Shown here: positions 6,848 to 13,788 of the stretch, piece after piece
How the letters are laid out: the number at the start of each line of letters is the position of its first letter
Numbering within the stretch: the first letter of the stretch is position 1
The notes under the pieces: generated by a model
Seen by the model: the letters and a program-made list of their open reading frames with translations, nothing else
Told to the model about the DNA's origin: nothing
Database searches by the model: none
Program-made: the position numbers and the translations under genes
NCBI GenBank assembly: GCA_028703545.1
Contig: JAQVMR010000019.1
Location: 1-16,154, forward strand
Direction: 5' to 3'
Source of the DNA: Patescibacteria group bacterium
Lineage (GTDB): Bacteria; Patescibacteriota; Patescibacteriia; UBA1558; S5-K13
Length of the DNA stretch: 16,154 bases

Positions 6848-6855
6848 GATATAAT
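6848..6855 (+). promoter_or_regulatory. Extended -10 promoter giving a leaderless or near-leaderless mRNA
   Basis: The string TGATATAAT spans 6847-6855 with its TATAAT at 6850-6855. The ATG of the acetyltransferase starts at 6863, so a normal initiation distance puts the mRNA 5' end at or within about one base of the start codon. There is no good -35 at 17 nt, which suits an extended -10 promoter. The upstream gap (6729-6846) holds low-complexity AT-rich repeats of the AAATTCCA type. Confidence 0.6.
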
Positions 6856-6862
6856 TTAAACT

Positions 6863-7387
6863 ATGTTAAATAAAACAAAACATAAAAAACTCAAACCTGT
6901 ACCAGAACATTATATTGAAACTCTGAATATTAAAAAAACAAAATGGTCTCAGATAAAAGACCAAATTTTATATATAGAAAATTCTGCTTTTTCATACAAT
7001 TTAAGTTATGAAGAGGAAGACTTTGAAGAAGATTTTTTTAAGAGTGAAAATGTTGTTGTTCTTTTAAAACTACAAAATAATAAAATTATTGGTTATGCTT
7101 ACGCAAAACCCAGAAGATCTGCAAAAAAACCAAAAATGGCACATATAATGTCAATTGCTATTTTAAAAGATTATCAAAAAATGGGGCTTGGGATAGAGCT
7201 TATGGATAGACTTGAGTTTGAATTAAAAAAACTTGGATACATTTCATTTGTAAGAGAATCTGTTATAAAAAATGATCACGCCAATAAAGTTAGAATTCAT
7301 TATGGGAAAAGAATTTTTGAAGATAGGCCCGCGAAAGACAATGAAGGAGATGAAGACGATAGACAATTCTTTAAAATTAAATTATAA
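6863..7387 (+). CDS. GNAT-family N-acetyltransferase
   Basis: A 174-aa acetyl-CoA-dependent acetyltransferase of the GNAT fold. Motif A is clear: the strand IMSIAILKDY leads to the pyrophosphate-binding loop Q105-K-M-G108-L-G110, then the helix IELMDRLEFELKKLGY. An earlier strand (IIGYAYAKP) and the late segment with N264-like DHANK and HYGK fit motifs D and B. The acceptor cannot be deduced. The ABC transporter ATPase gene begins 3 nt after the stop, so the gene is the first of a three-gene operon. Co-transcription with an ABC-2 exporter could mean modification and export of one compound, but that is only a guess from position. Confidence 0.88.
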   Translation: MLNKTKHKKLKPVPEHYIETLNIKKTKWSQIKDQILYIENSAFSYNLSYEEEDFEEDFFKSENVVVLLKLQNNKIIGYAYAKPRRSAKKPKMAHIMSIAILKDYQKMGLGIELMDRLEFELKKLGYISFVRESVIKNDHANKVRIHYGKRIFEDRPAKDNEGDEDDRQFFKIKL

Positions 7388-7390
7388 AAT

Positions 7391-8185
7391 ATGTCAATAA
7401 TAGAAGTAATAAATTTAAAAAAATATTTTAAAGAAATAAAAGCTGTTGATGATATTTCTTTTAGTGTAAATGAGGGGGAAATATTTGCATTTTTAGGGCC
7501 AAATGGAGCCGGAAAATCTACAACTATTAAAATGTTAACTACGCTTTTAAAACCGACCAATGGAAAAATTATTGTAAATTCATTTGATACAGAAAAGCAA
7601 TCAAACGAAGTAAGACATTCTTTTGGAATAGTTTTTCAGGATTATAGTTTAGATGATGAATTAACGGCTTACGAAAATATGGAATTTCATGGATCTCTTT
7701 ATAGGGTCCCAAAAAAAATAAGACATAAACGAATAGAACAACTTTTAAATATCGTTGAACTTTGGGATAGAAAAGATTATTTAGTAAAAACTTTTTCTGG
7801 TGGGATGAAAAGGAGATTGGAAATTGCTAGGGGATTACTGCATCATCCTAAAATTTTTTTTCTTGATGAACCAACAATAGGTTTAGACCCTCAAACAAGA
7901 AATCATATCTGGGATTATATACAAAAATTAAATAAAGAAGAAAAAATTACAATTCTTCTTACAACTCACTACATGGAAGAAGCTGAAAAAGTTGCTAACA
8001 GAGTTGCAATTATTGATCATGGAAAAATTGTAATTTTAGGAACAGTAGAAGAGTTAAATCAAAAAGCAAATACAAACTCTCTAGAAAATGCTTTTTTACA
8101 TTTTACGGGCTATAATCTAAGAGAAGAATCCACCAATGGTATTGATAGAATGAGAATGAGACATAATCACAAAATTAAAAGATAA
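7391..8185 (+). CDS. ABC-2 type exporter, ATP-binding subunit (DrrA/CcmA-like)
   Basis: A 264-aa ATPase that powers the permease encoded next. All nucleotide-binding motifs are intact: Walker A G36-P-N-G-A-G-K-S-T, signature S136-G-G-M-K-R-R-L, Walker B F-F-L-D159-E160-P, and the H-loop H193 in TTHYMEEAEK. The C-terminal ENAFLHFTGYNLRE tail is typical of the DrrA-like group that partners ABC-2 permeases in drug, polysaccharide or lipid export. It starts 3 nt after the acetyltransferase and 4 nt before the permease. Substrate is unknown. It has no SD. Confidence 0.95.
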   Translation: MSIIEVINLKKYFKEIKAVDDISFSVNEGEIFAFLGPNGAGKSTTIKMLTTLLKPTNGKIIVNSFDTEKQSNEVRHSFGIVFQDYSLDDELTAYENMEFHGSLYRVPKKIRHKRIEQLLNIVELWDRKDYLVKTFSGGMKRRLEIARGLLHHPKIFFLDEPTIGLDPQTRNHIWDYIQKLNKEEKITILLTTHYMEEAEKVANRVAIIDHGKIVILGTVEELNQKANTNSLENAFLHFTGYNLREESTNGIDRMRMRHNHKIKR

Positions 8186-8189
8186 AAAC

Positions 8190-8936
8190 ATGAATACAAT
8201 ATACATACTTTGGTTAAGACAAGTAAAAAGATATCTTCGTTCAAAATCTAGAATGATAGGTTCTCTGTCGCAGCCAATTTTGTTTTTAGTTGCCCTGGGC
8301 TATGGTTTGGGACCAACCTTTCAAAGAGCGGGCGAGGGAAATTATATTCAATTCCTTGCACCGGGAGTAATTGCAATGAGTGTTTTATTTTCTGCAATTT
8401 TTTCAGGAATGGATATTATTTGGGACAAGCAATTTGGATTTTTAAAAGAAACTCTTGCTGCTCCAATTTCGAGATTTGAAATAATGATAGGTCGTACCTT
8501 GGGGGGGGCAACTACTTCAATTTTTCAAGGAATTTTGGTTCTTTTAATTTCACTTTTATTGGGATTCAAAATTAGCTCTTTTTCTTTATTGTTTACTGCA
8601 TTTATTTTTATTTTTATGATTGCGGTTTTATTCACTGCACTTGGAACCTCAATTGCATCTGTTTTAGAGGACATGCAGGGATTTCAATTAATCATGAATT
8701 TTTTAGTAATGCCAACTTTTTTCTTATCCGGGGCACTTTTTCCATTAGATGGCCTCCCAAAATCAATTGAAATAATTTCTAAAATAAATCCATTGTCTTA
8801 TGGGGTTGATGGACTGCGAGGTGCCCTGACAGGATTATATCAATTTACATTTACAACTGATTTAATAACACTCTTAATAATAACTTTTATTTTATTCTTA
8901 ATTGGATCCTATTTATTTTCAAAAATTCAAGTATGA
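8190..8936 (+). CDS. ABC-2 type exporter, permease subunit (DrrB-like)
   Basis: A 248-aa membrane protein with about six helices: roughly 25-42, 55-75, 105-128, 133-160, 165-185 and 225-243. Family features include the N-terminal amphipathic start (LWLRQVKRYLRSK) and the loop after the second helix (WDKQFGFLKETLAAPISR), which contacts the ATPase in ABC-2 transporters. The late loop LSGALFPLDGLP and NPLSYGVDGLRGAL is also characteristic. The length is normal for the family. With the ATPase upstream it forms the full exporter (two of each subunit). The gene ends with TGA; an AT-only hairpin (8959-8979) follows, too weak to call a terminator. Confidence 0.95.
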   Translation: MNTIYILWLRQVKRYLRSKSRMIGSLSQPILFLVALGYGLGPTFQRAGEGNYIQFLAPGVIAMSVLFSAIFSGMDIIWDKQFGFLKETLAAPISRFEIMIGRTLGGATTSIFQGILVLLISLLLGFKISSFSLLFTAFIFIFMIAVLFTALGTSIASVLEDMQGFQLIMNFLVMPTFFLSGALFPLDGLPKSIEIISKINPLSYGVDGLRGALTGLYQFTFTTDLITLLIITFILFLIGSYLFSKIQV

Positions 8937-9077
8937 ATTTCAATTATAAATATATAAATTTAAAAATAACATTTTTAAAAACAAAAAAATTAGCAAATAT
9001 TGATTAAATTTTGATAAAAAATTAGATAAAACAAAGCATGTAGTAAATAAAAAATTACAAATTAAATAATTAATAAA

Positions 9078-9737
9078 ATGATTGAACAAATTACTACTTA
9101 TATACAACCAATTATAGTGGGATATGGCGCAATGGGTGTTTTTTTTGCTACAATAATTGAAGAAATAATAGCGCCAATACCATCTCCACTAATACCACTC
9201 ACAGCTGGTTTTTTTCTTTTATCGACAAATGCTGGTTTTCTGACAATAACAATGGAAACTTTTTTTATTATAGCAATTCCCGTTTCTCTTGGAATAACCC
9301 TTGGATCTCTAGTGGTCTATAGTATTGGATTTTTTGGAGGAAAACCATTTATTGAAAAAAATAAAAAATGGCTTGGATTAAATTGGGAAGACATGGAAAG
9401 GGTAGAAAAAAAATTAACGAAAAAAAGGGGCGATGAAATTACTCTTTTTATATTAAGACTACTACCAATAATTCCTGGTGTAGCAATATCTGGCTTTTGT
9501 GGAGTAATGCGTTACCCTCTAAAAACCTTTGCAATCATTACTTTTATTGGTTCTTTTATACGCGCCACTATTTTAGGAATAATGGGATCTTATGTTGGTT
9601 TAATGTACATGGTATATGCAAAAACCATTTCCCAAATAGAAAAATATCTATTTATCGTCTTACTACCATTAATATTATTTTTTATAATTAAATTTATTTT
9701 TTTAAAAGGTTTCCGTTCAAAAAATCAAAAATCTTAA
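9078..9737 (+). CDS. DedA family (VTT/SNARE-associated domain) membrane protein
   Basis: A 219-aa polytopic membrane protein of the DedA family, whose members act as lipid flippases or scramblases and support membrane potential; some flip undecaprenyl phosphate. Hallmarks are the acidic re-entrant loop EEIIAPIPSPLIPLTAGF (about residues 28-47), the central GSLVVYSIGFFGGKPFIEK, and the RLLPIIPGVAISGFCGVMRY motif followed by an Arg-containing helix (GSFIRATILG). Length is typical. It appears to be a single gene. The 141 nt before it are AT-rich with no clear promoter and no SD. Confidence 0.92.
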   Translation: MIEQITTYIQPIIVGYGAMGVFFATIIEEIIAPIPSPLIPLTAGFFLLSTNAGFLTITMETFFIIAIPVSLGITLGSLVVYSIGFFGGKPFIEKNKKWLGLNWEDMERVEKKLTKKRGDEITLFILRLLPIIPGVAISGFCGVMRYPLKTFAIITFIGSFIRATILGIMGSYVGLMYMVYAKTISQIEKYLFIVLLPLILFFIIKFIFLKGFRSKNQKS

Positions 9738-9788
9738 CAAGTGTCTTTAAATAAAATTTTTTATTTTATTTCTAAACTATAAAAAATT

Positions 9789-9797
9789 TGATATAAT
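9789..9797 (+). promoter_or_regulatory. Extended -10 promoter TGATATAAT of the LemA operon
   Basis: TG at 9789-9790 and TATAAT at 9792-9797. The expected start is near 9804, leaving a leader of about 27 nt of pure A/T with no SD. An AT-only hairpin (9749-9757 with 9763-9771) sits just upstream and might end transcription from the DedA gene. Confidence 0.6.
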
Positions 9798-9830
9798 ATA
9801 TAAATACTTTAATTAATAAATAAAAAACAA

Positions 9831-10385
9831 ATGAAAAAAACATTATTAATTATTTTAATTCTTGTTGTCTTAATTGCTGGATTTTTATGGACAACATATA
9901 ACAAACTAGTAAATGCAAATGAGGTAGTGACTAATCAATGGGCACAAGTAGAAAGTCAATATCAAAGGAGATTTGACCTAATTCCCAATTTAGTTGAATC
10001 TGTAAAGGGAATAATGAAACAAGAGCAAGAAGTATTTGGAAAAATCGCAGAAGCGAGAACACAATATACTGGAGCACAGACAACTGATCAAAAAATTCAA
10101 GCAGCAACTCAACTCGATGGTGCATTATCTAGACTATTAGTTATAATGGAAAATTATCCCCAATTAAAATCAGCAGAAAATGTACAAACACTAATGACTC
10201 AATTAGAGGGAACAGAAAATAGAATTGCAGTAGAAAGACAAAGATACAATGACACAGTAAAATCGTTTAATGTAATGATAAAAAGACTTCCTACAAATTT
10301 AATTGCAAATATTTTAGGATTTTCAGAAAAAACATATTTTGAAGCTCAAGAAGGTACAGAAAATGCTCCAAAAGTTGAATTATAA
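9831..10385 (+). CDS. lemA: LemA family protein
   Basis: A 184-aa membrane-anchored helical protein with one N-terminal membrane segment (residues 4-22) followed by an extended helical bundle. The family core is clear: NEVVTNQWAQVESQYQRRFDLIPNLVESVKG (about 29-60), then YPQLKSAENVQTLMTQLEGTENRIAVERQRYNDTVKSFN, and the terminal FSEKTYFEAQEG. LemA proteins are widespread and frequently encoded with TPM-domain proteins; their biochemical role is not settled. The TPM gene starts 6 nt after the stop, and the two are surely co-transcribed. Confidence 0.96.
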   Translation: MKKTLLIILILVVLIAGFLWTTYNKLVNANEVVTNQWAQVESQYQRRFDLIPNLVESVKGIMKQEQEVFGKIAEARTQYTGAQTTDQKIQAATQLDGALSRLLVIMENYPQLKSAENVQTLMTQLEGTENRIAVERQRYNDTVKSFNVMIKRLPTNLIANILGFSEKTYFEAQEGTENAPKVEL

Positions 10386-10391
10386 TAATTT

Positions 10392-11294
10392 ATGATAAAA
10401 ACACTAAAAATAATATTTGTTTTTTTGTGCATCACTGTTTTATTGATTTCTAATAAAACTTACGCTTATAAAAACCCGGGAACTCCAACCGGGTTTATTA
10501 ATGATTACACAAATACTTTAACAGCAAATCAAAAACAATCTTTAGAGCAAAAATTATCTGACTTTGAAAAGCAAACAACAAATGAAATTAGTGTAGTAAT
10601 AATTAAAAATTTAGACGGTGATACAATAGAAAATTTTTCCCTAAAATTATTTGAAGACTGGAAAATAGGAAAAAAGGGGGACGATAATGGAATTTTGATT
10701 CTAATTTCAATAGAAGATAGGAAAATGAGAATTGAAACGGGTTATGGAATGGAGGAGTATTTAACAGACGCACAATCATTTTGGATAATAGATAAAACCA
10801 TGAAACCAGAATTTAGAAACAATAACTATTATAACGGCATAGATAAGGCTGTCGATCAAATAATTTCTGCAACACAAGGAATGGCATTACCATCACATAA
10901 AACACAAGAGAAAACGAGCCCAAAAATAACAGAAAACACTGTATTTTTCTTCATTACCGTATTTGTTTTTTTACTTAATGTTTTTGCTAAATTGCTTGGT
11001 AAAACAAAATCATTTTGGTTGGGTGGTGTAATTGGCGGAATATTGGGTGCAATAATTGGATTAATAATAGGTGGCTTATTAATAGGAATAATAATAACTA
11101 TAATTTTAACAATATTAGGATTGTTATTTGATTATATTGTCTCAAAAAACGGCGGTAAATCTGGAACTGGTGGTGGATTTTGGTTCTTGGGTGGTGGAAG
11201 ATCTGGTGGAGGATTTGGGAGTGGTTTTGGGAGTGGTTTTGGGGGCTTTGGTGGTGGAAGATCTGGTGGAGGAGGTGCGTCCGGTGGTTGGTAA
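10392..11294 (+). CDS. TPM-domain (YgcG/TLP18.3-Psb32-MOLO-1) protein with Gly-rich tail
   Basis: A 300-aa exported protein. The signal peptide ends near A25. The TPM domain covers about 27-160: VNDYTNTL-like start (INDYTNTLT), EISVVIIKNLDGDTIENFS, the core GKKGDDNGILILI, RKMRIETGYGMEEYLTDAQS and the end AVDQIISATQG. One or two long hydrophobic stretches follow (about 177-195 and 207-250). The tail from about 255 is nearly all Gly/Ser/Phe (GGGRSGGGFGSGFGSGFGG) and ends GASGGW, typical of YgcG proteins. The tail DNA is repetitive: a 24-base block at 11190-11213 recurs exactly at 11250-11273. LemA is 6 nt upstream. The role is unclear; some TPM domains have acid phosphatase activity. Confidence 0.93.
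   Translation: MIKTLKIIFVFLCITVLLISNKTYAYKNPGTPTGFINDYTNTLTANQKQSLEQKLSDFEKQTTNEISVVIIKNLDGDTIENFSLKLFEDWKIGKKGDDNGILILISIEDRKMRIETGYGMEEYLTDAQSFWIIDKTMKPEFRNNNYYNGIDKAVDQIISATQGMALPSHKTQEKTSPKITENTVFFFITVFVFLLNVFAKLLGKTKSFWLGGVIGGILGAIIGLIIGGLLIGIIITIILTILGLLFDYIVSKNGGKSGTGGGFWFLGGGRSGGGFGSGFGSGFGGFGGGRSGGGGASGGW
11190..11273 (+). repeat. Gly/Ser-encoding repeats in the TPM gene
   Basis: A 24-base block (11190-11213) is repeated exactly 60 bases later (11250-11273), with two copies of a TTTGGGAGTGGT unit between them. This GC-rich repeat stands out in an AT-rich gene and is a likely place for copy-number change by slippage. Confidence 0.9.
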
Positions 11295-11328
11295 ATCAAC
11301 AATAGCTAAAAAATAATTACCAATCTGT

Positions 11329-11856
11329 ATGGAAGAAGTAAGAGTAAAAATTCTAAAGATCGATAGGGGAAAAATAGAAAAAAAACTTGTAGCTCTTGGT
11401 GCTATAAAAAATTTTGAAGGTGAAATATGTGCCTCCTTTTTTGATGTAAAAGAAGATCGGGATAAAAATAATGAATCAAGATTAATTGTAAGAAAAATAG
11501 AAGATAGAACTCTTATAACTGTTAAAAAACCTATTACAAATTCCGCCATTGAATTTCGCGAAGAATATAGTTTTTCAACTTCAGATTTTCATGAAACAAA
11601 AAATATAATTAAATCATTGGGGTTGGTAGAATATGAATCAACTAGATTCCACAGAGCAATTTACACATTAAAAGATTTAACCTTTAAATTTGATCAATAT
11701 TACGATAAATATAGTAACGTGCCAGAATTTTTTGAAATTCAAGCAAATGATTTAGAAATGATCTATGAATATGCAAAAGCCCTGGGAATTAAAAAAGAAA
11801 ACTGTCTTCCAATATCAACAGCACAACTACTGAAAGAATATAAAAATAAAAACTGA
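11329..11856 (+). CDS. CYTH-domain protein (class IV adenylate cyclase/thiamine-triphosphatase family)
   Basis: A 175-aa single-domain protein of the CYTH fold, a tunnel-shaped beta barrel that binds triphosphates with two metal ions. The order of basic and acidic residues fits: R51 and R55 (RLIVR), K66 (TVKKP), E78/E79 (EFREEY), an Arg near 115 (RFHRAIY), D124 (KFDQYY) and the late EFFEIQA. The defining N-terminal ExExK motif reads E3-V-R5-V-K7, with Arg in place of the second Glu, which normally helps bind metal. Adenylate cyclase, triphosphatase and inactive binding protein are all possible. It starts 34 nt after the TPM gene, probably in the same operon, without an SD. Confidence 0.85.
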   Translation: MEEVRVKILKIDRGKIEKKLVALGAIKNFEGEICASFFDVKEDRDKNNESRLIVRKIEDRTLITVKKPITNSAIEFREEYSFSTSDFHETKNIIKSLGLVEYESTRFHRAIYTLKDLTFKFDQYYDKYSNVPEFFEIQANDLEMIYEYAKALGIKKENCLPISTAQLLKEYKNKN

Positions 11857-11874
11857 CCCATTTCTGGATCAGTT
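11840..11874 (-). terminator. Intrinsic terminator of the minus-strand orphan gene
   Basis: Read on the minus strand, AACTGATCC and GGGTCAGTT (11866-11874 and 11851-11859) form a 9-bp stem with one mismatch and a 6-nt loop, followed by TTTATTTTTAT. It sits about 20 nt after the stop codon of the gene at 11893-12456. Its other arm overlaps the last codon and the TGA of the CYTH gene. Confidence 0.65.
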
Positions 11875-11892
11875 GATATTACACAATCTTAG

Positions 11893-12456
11893 TTACAAAG
11901 CCGATCTTGTAACTTGGATTTTTTTTATTTTTCTTGTTGGCTTTTCTTTATGTATACGCCAGATGCACTTATCACTCCTACAATTATAGGGATTAAGTGA
12001 AAAATATAAACCACCGTCAACAGCAAAACAATCATCGGATAAATGGCTTATTAAATTAAATTGAAGAAATGTTGCCAACTCAAGTGGCGTCATTATATTA
12101 CCGCCCCTTTTGACCATTTTTACAATATAAGGACTTTCCTTTTGTCGAAAAAAAAGAGCTTCCTTGTTGAATGGATCTAGTATTTCAACATCACTTTCAA
12201 GATAGAAGTTATGTTTAAATAAGTTCATGTCCTGAAGGTTAAGAAATCTTAATGGTAAATTTGGCCAATAAATTCCGTGACCATCTAAACCACTTAAATC
12301 TAGTTGGTCAAAAACCCTCATTATACTATCGACAATTTTCCTATTCGCATCTCTTTTATAAAGATAGCGATTCTTTTTAATAATTTGTGCAAGCTGTAGA
12401 TAAACAGTTTGCTGATCACTAAGTGATAAGATTTGTTTCTTATCATCATTTTTCAT
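11893..12456 (-). CDS. Hypothetical protein, 187 aa, no recognised family
   Basis: I do not recognise this protein. It is soluble, with no signal peptide or membrane helix. The first third is helical and charged (QQTVYLQLAQIIKKNRYLYK), the middle contains LSGLDGHGIYWPNLPLRFL, and a late segment (CFAVDGGLYFSLNPYNCRSDKCIW) has three Cys and looks like a beta-rich core. The end is basic (KPTRKIKKIQVTRSAL). The start chosen is ATG at 12454-12456, not the ATG 15 nt upstream: the intervening bases contain GGGAGGAAG, a strong SD at proper spacing. The gene has its own sigma-70 promoter and terminator, lies alone on the minus strand, and is less AT-rich than its neighbours. A recently acquired gene is likely. 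Confidence 0.75.
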   Translation of the reverse strand: MKNDDKKQILSLSDQQTVYLQLAQIIKKNRYLYKRDANRKIVDSIMRVFDQLDLSGLDGHGIYWPNLPLRFLNLQDMNLFKHNFYLESDVEILDPFNKEALFFRQKESPYIVKMVKRGGNIMTPLELATFLQFNLISHLSDDCFAVDGGLYFSLNPYNCRSDKCIWRIHKEKPTRKIKKIQVTRSAL

Positions 12457-12487
12457 TTTACTTCCTCCCATAATTTATTCCGATAAA

Positions 12488-12516
12488 ATCTTACAATATT
12501 AATATATTGCAGTCAA
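12488..12516 (-). promoter_or_regulatory. Sigma-70 promoter of the minus-strand orphan gene
   Basis: On the minus strand TTGACT (12511-12516), a 17-nt spacer and TAAGAT (12488-12493) form a good promoter, followed by a leader of about 25 nt ending in the SD GGGAGGAAG before the ATG at 12454-12456. Confidence 0.7.
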
Positions 12517-12603
12517 GGTCTATGAAATTTAAATATTCATAGTATAATTAATATATAATTAATAATTAAAATACCTCAACACTTACGAGGCTTACAAAAA
12601 AAA

Positions 12604-12903
12604 ATGAAAAAAGCTCTTTATTTATTTATGATTGCTCTATTCTGTTTCACAATTACTGGATGTACAAAACAGAATAAATTGCAAGAACAACAAGACTTAA
12701 TACAACAAAACCAAAATATGGGTTTTCCAGAAAGTGAAGATAGGTCCACTGATGAAAATAATGAAATTGGACAACAGCTCAATCAAACAGAAGATACAGA
12801 AGATATGGATATTATTGATCAACTTTTATCGGATATTGATAGTATAGACAATGAAATTGATTCTGATGAAGATATTAAAGAAATTGATAGCATAGAAGAA
12901 TAA
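12604..12903 (+). CDS. Small acidic lipoprotein
   Basis: A 99-aa predicted lipoprotein. The signal peptide MKKALYLFMIALFCF leads to a lipobox I17-T18-G19-C20, so C20 would be lipidated. The mature part is Gln/Asn-rich at first (about 22-45) and then strongly acidic, with IDS/IDN repeats of Asp, Glu and Ile (about 60-99). It has no recognisable domain; an acidic, probably disordered surface tether is what can be seen. TATAAT occurs at 12543-12548 and at 12554-12559. A small hairpin (CCTC/GAGG, about 12573-12590) lies in the leader. The secreted protein gene follows after 40 nt, so the two may be co-transcribed. Confidence 0.8.
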   Translation: MKKALYLFMIALFCFTITGCTKQNKLQEQQDLIQQNQNMGFPESEDRSTDENNEIGQQLNQTEDTEDMDIIDQLLSDIDSIDNEIDSDEDIKEIDSIEE

Positions 12904-12943
12904 AATAAATATTTTAATATATTTTTAATAATTAAAAAAAATT

Positions 12944-13705
12944 ATGAAAATAAATAAATTATTAGTAGTAATGATGTGTTTGCTTATTCTTCTTCCAATG
13001 CTATCATTTGCAGCAGATCCATCATCGGGTTCGTCGGAAGATGCCAACACACCGCCACCACCAGAAATAGAACAACAATGGAATAAAACAAAAGTAAAAT
13101 ATAAGAAATCTTTTGACAGTTTGAGTAAGCAACTTGAAGATAATGGAAAAATAATCAAAAAAATTCAAAAATATAAAAATGTAATTGATCAAGATGATTT
13201 CGAAATATTAATGAGAAAAGTTTATGACACAAGACGCAATTTAACAAATCTAAAAGAGTTATATGGTGAAAAAGTTTACATAACAACAAAAGAAGAGCTA
13301 ACAACCCAAAAAAATAAATTAAAAACAGCTGTTAAATTTTTAAAAAATTCAATAAAGGGAATAGTAACAGACCTAAATCTATATAGAAAAACATATAAAT
13401 ATAAAATATTATGGACTGAACTCAAAAAATGGGCTGACAATCCAGAAAATTATGATTTAAAGGCTAATCCTACATGCAAAGATAAATTAACTAGTTTAAA
13501 TGGGCAAATTGGATCATTAAATGAACATACATACAAAAGCATAGGTCTTGTACAAAATGCATGGACTAATCCAAACGACGCCTTTAATTATTCATATAAT
13601 TACAAACCCGCCAATAGTATTATAAAATTAGCAAATACAGCAGCAAAACAATCTTCGAAGCTTTATAAACAAATAAGGAAGGAATGTCCCGGAAAGATAA
13701 AATAA
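12944..13705 (+). CDS. Secreted Lys-rich coiled-coil protein of unknown function
   Basis: A 253-aa protein with a clear signal peptide (residues 1 to about 23, cleavage near SFA/AD). A short Ser/Pro linker (SSGSSEDANTPPPPE) precedes a long, Lys-rich, mostly helical body with coiled-coil character (about 45-140) and an Asn/Lys-rich C-terminal part. Only two Cys (C178 region in NPTCKDKL, and the C-terminal ECPGKIK) remain in the mature protein and could form a disulfide. No family is recognised. It is basic where the neighbouring lipoprotein is acidic, so an interaction on the cell surface is conceivable but untested. A strong terminator follows at 13728-13760. Confidence 0.8.
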   Translation: MKINKLLVVMMCLLILLPMLSFAADPSSGSSEDANTPPPPEIEQQWNKTKVKYKKSFDSLSKQLEDNGKIIKKIQKYKNVIDQDDFEILMRKVYDTRRNLTNLKELYGEKVYITTKEELTTQKNKLKTAVKFLKNSIKGIVTDLNLYRKTYKYKILWTELKKWADNPENYDLKANPTCKDKLTSLNGQIGSLNEHTYKSIGLVQNAWTNPNDAFNYSYNYKPANSIIKLANTAAKQSSKLYKQIRKECPGKIK

Positions 13706-13727
13706 ATTCACTATAAAATTATATAAA

Positions 13728-13760
13728 TAAAACCCAGTTATTATAAAAAACTGGGTTTTA
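13728..13760 (+). terminator. Strong bidirectional-looking intrinsic terminator
   Basis: TAAAACCCAGTT (13728-13739) and AACTGGGTTTTA (13749-13760) are perfect complements: a 12-bp stem with a 9-nt loop and the T-run in the 3' arm. It ends the transcript of the secreted protein and insulates the hydrogenase operon. Confidence 0.85.
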
Positions 13761-13769
13761 TGATACAAT
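13761..13769 (+). promoter_or_regulatory. Extended -10 promoter TGATACAAT of the hydrogenase operon
   Basis: TG (13761-13762) and TACAAT (13764-13769) directly abut the terminator hairpin; the -35 position lies inside the hairpin. The expected start is near 13776, giving a leader of only about 13 nt with no SD before the ATG at 13789. Confidence 0.55.
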
Positions 13770-13788
13770 AAAATTACAAAATATTATT

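Noticed and set aside
8959..8979. Hairpin TTTAAAAAT/ATTTTTAAA after the ABC permease as a terminator
   Set aside because: The stem is made only of A-T pairs and no T-run follows; such palindromes arise easily in this composition.
11128..11316. Plus-strand frame with LVVEDL repeats
   Set aside because: This is the Gly-rich tail of the TPM gene read in another frame.
11142..11549. 135-codon minus-strand frame rich in Ser/Thr
   Set aside because: The Ser/Thr richness is the antisense image of the Gly-rich repeats and of the CYTH gene; no family resemblance.
12457..12471. Upstream ATG of the minus-strand orphan gene as start
   Set aside because: The bases between the two ATGs form a strong SD (GGGAGGAAG) for the second ATG, so the extra five residues are not translated.
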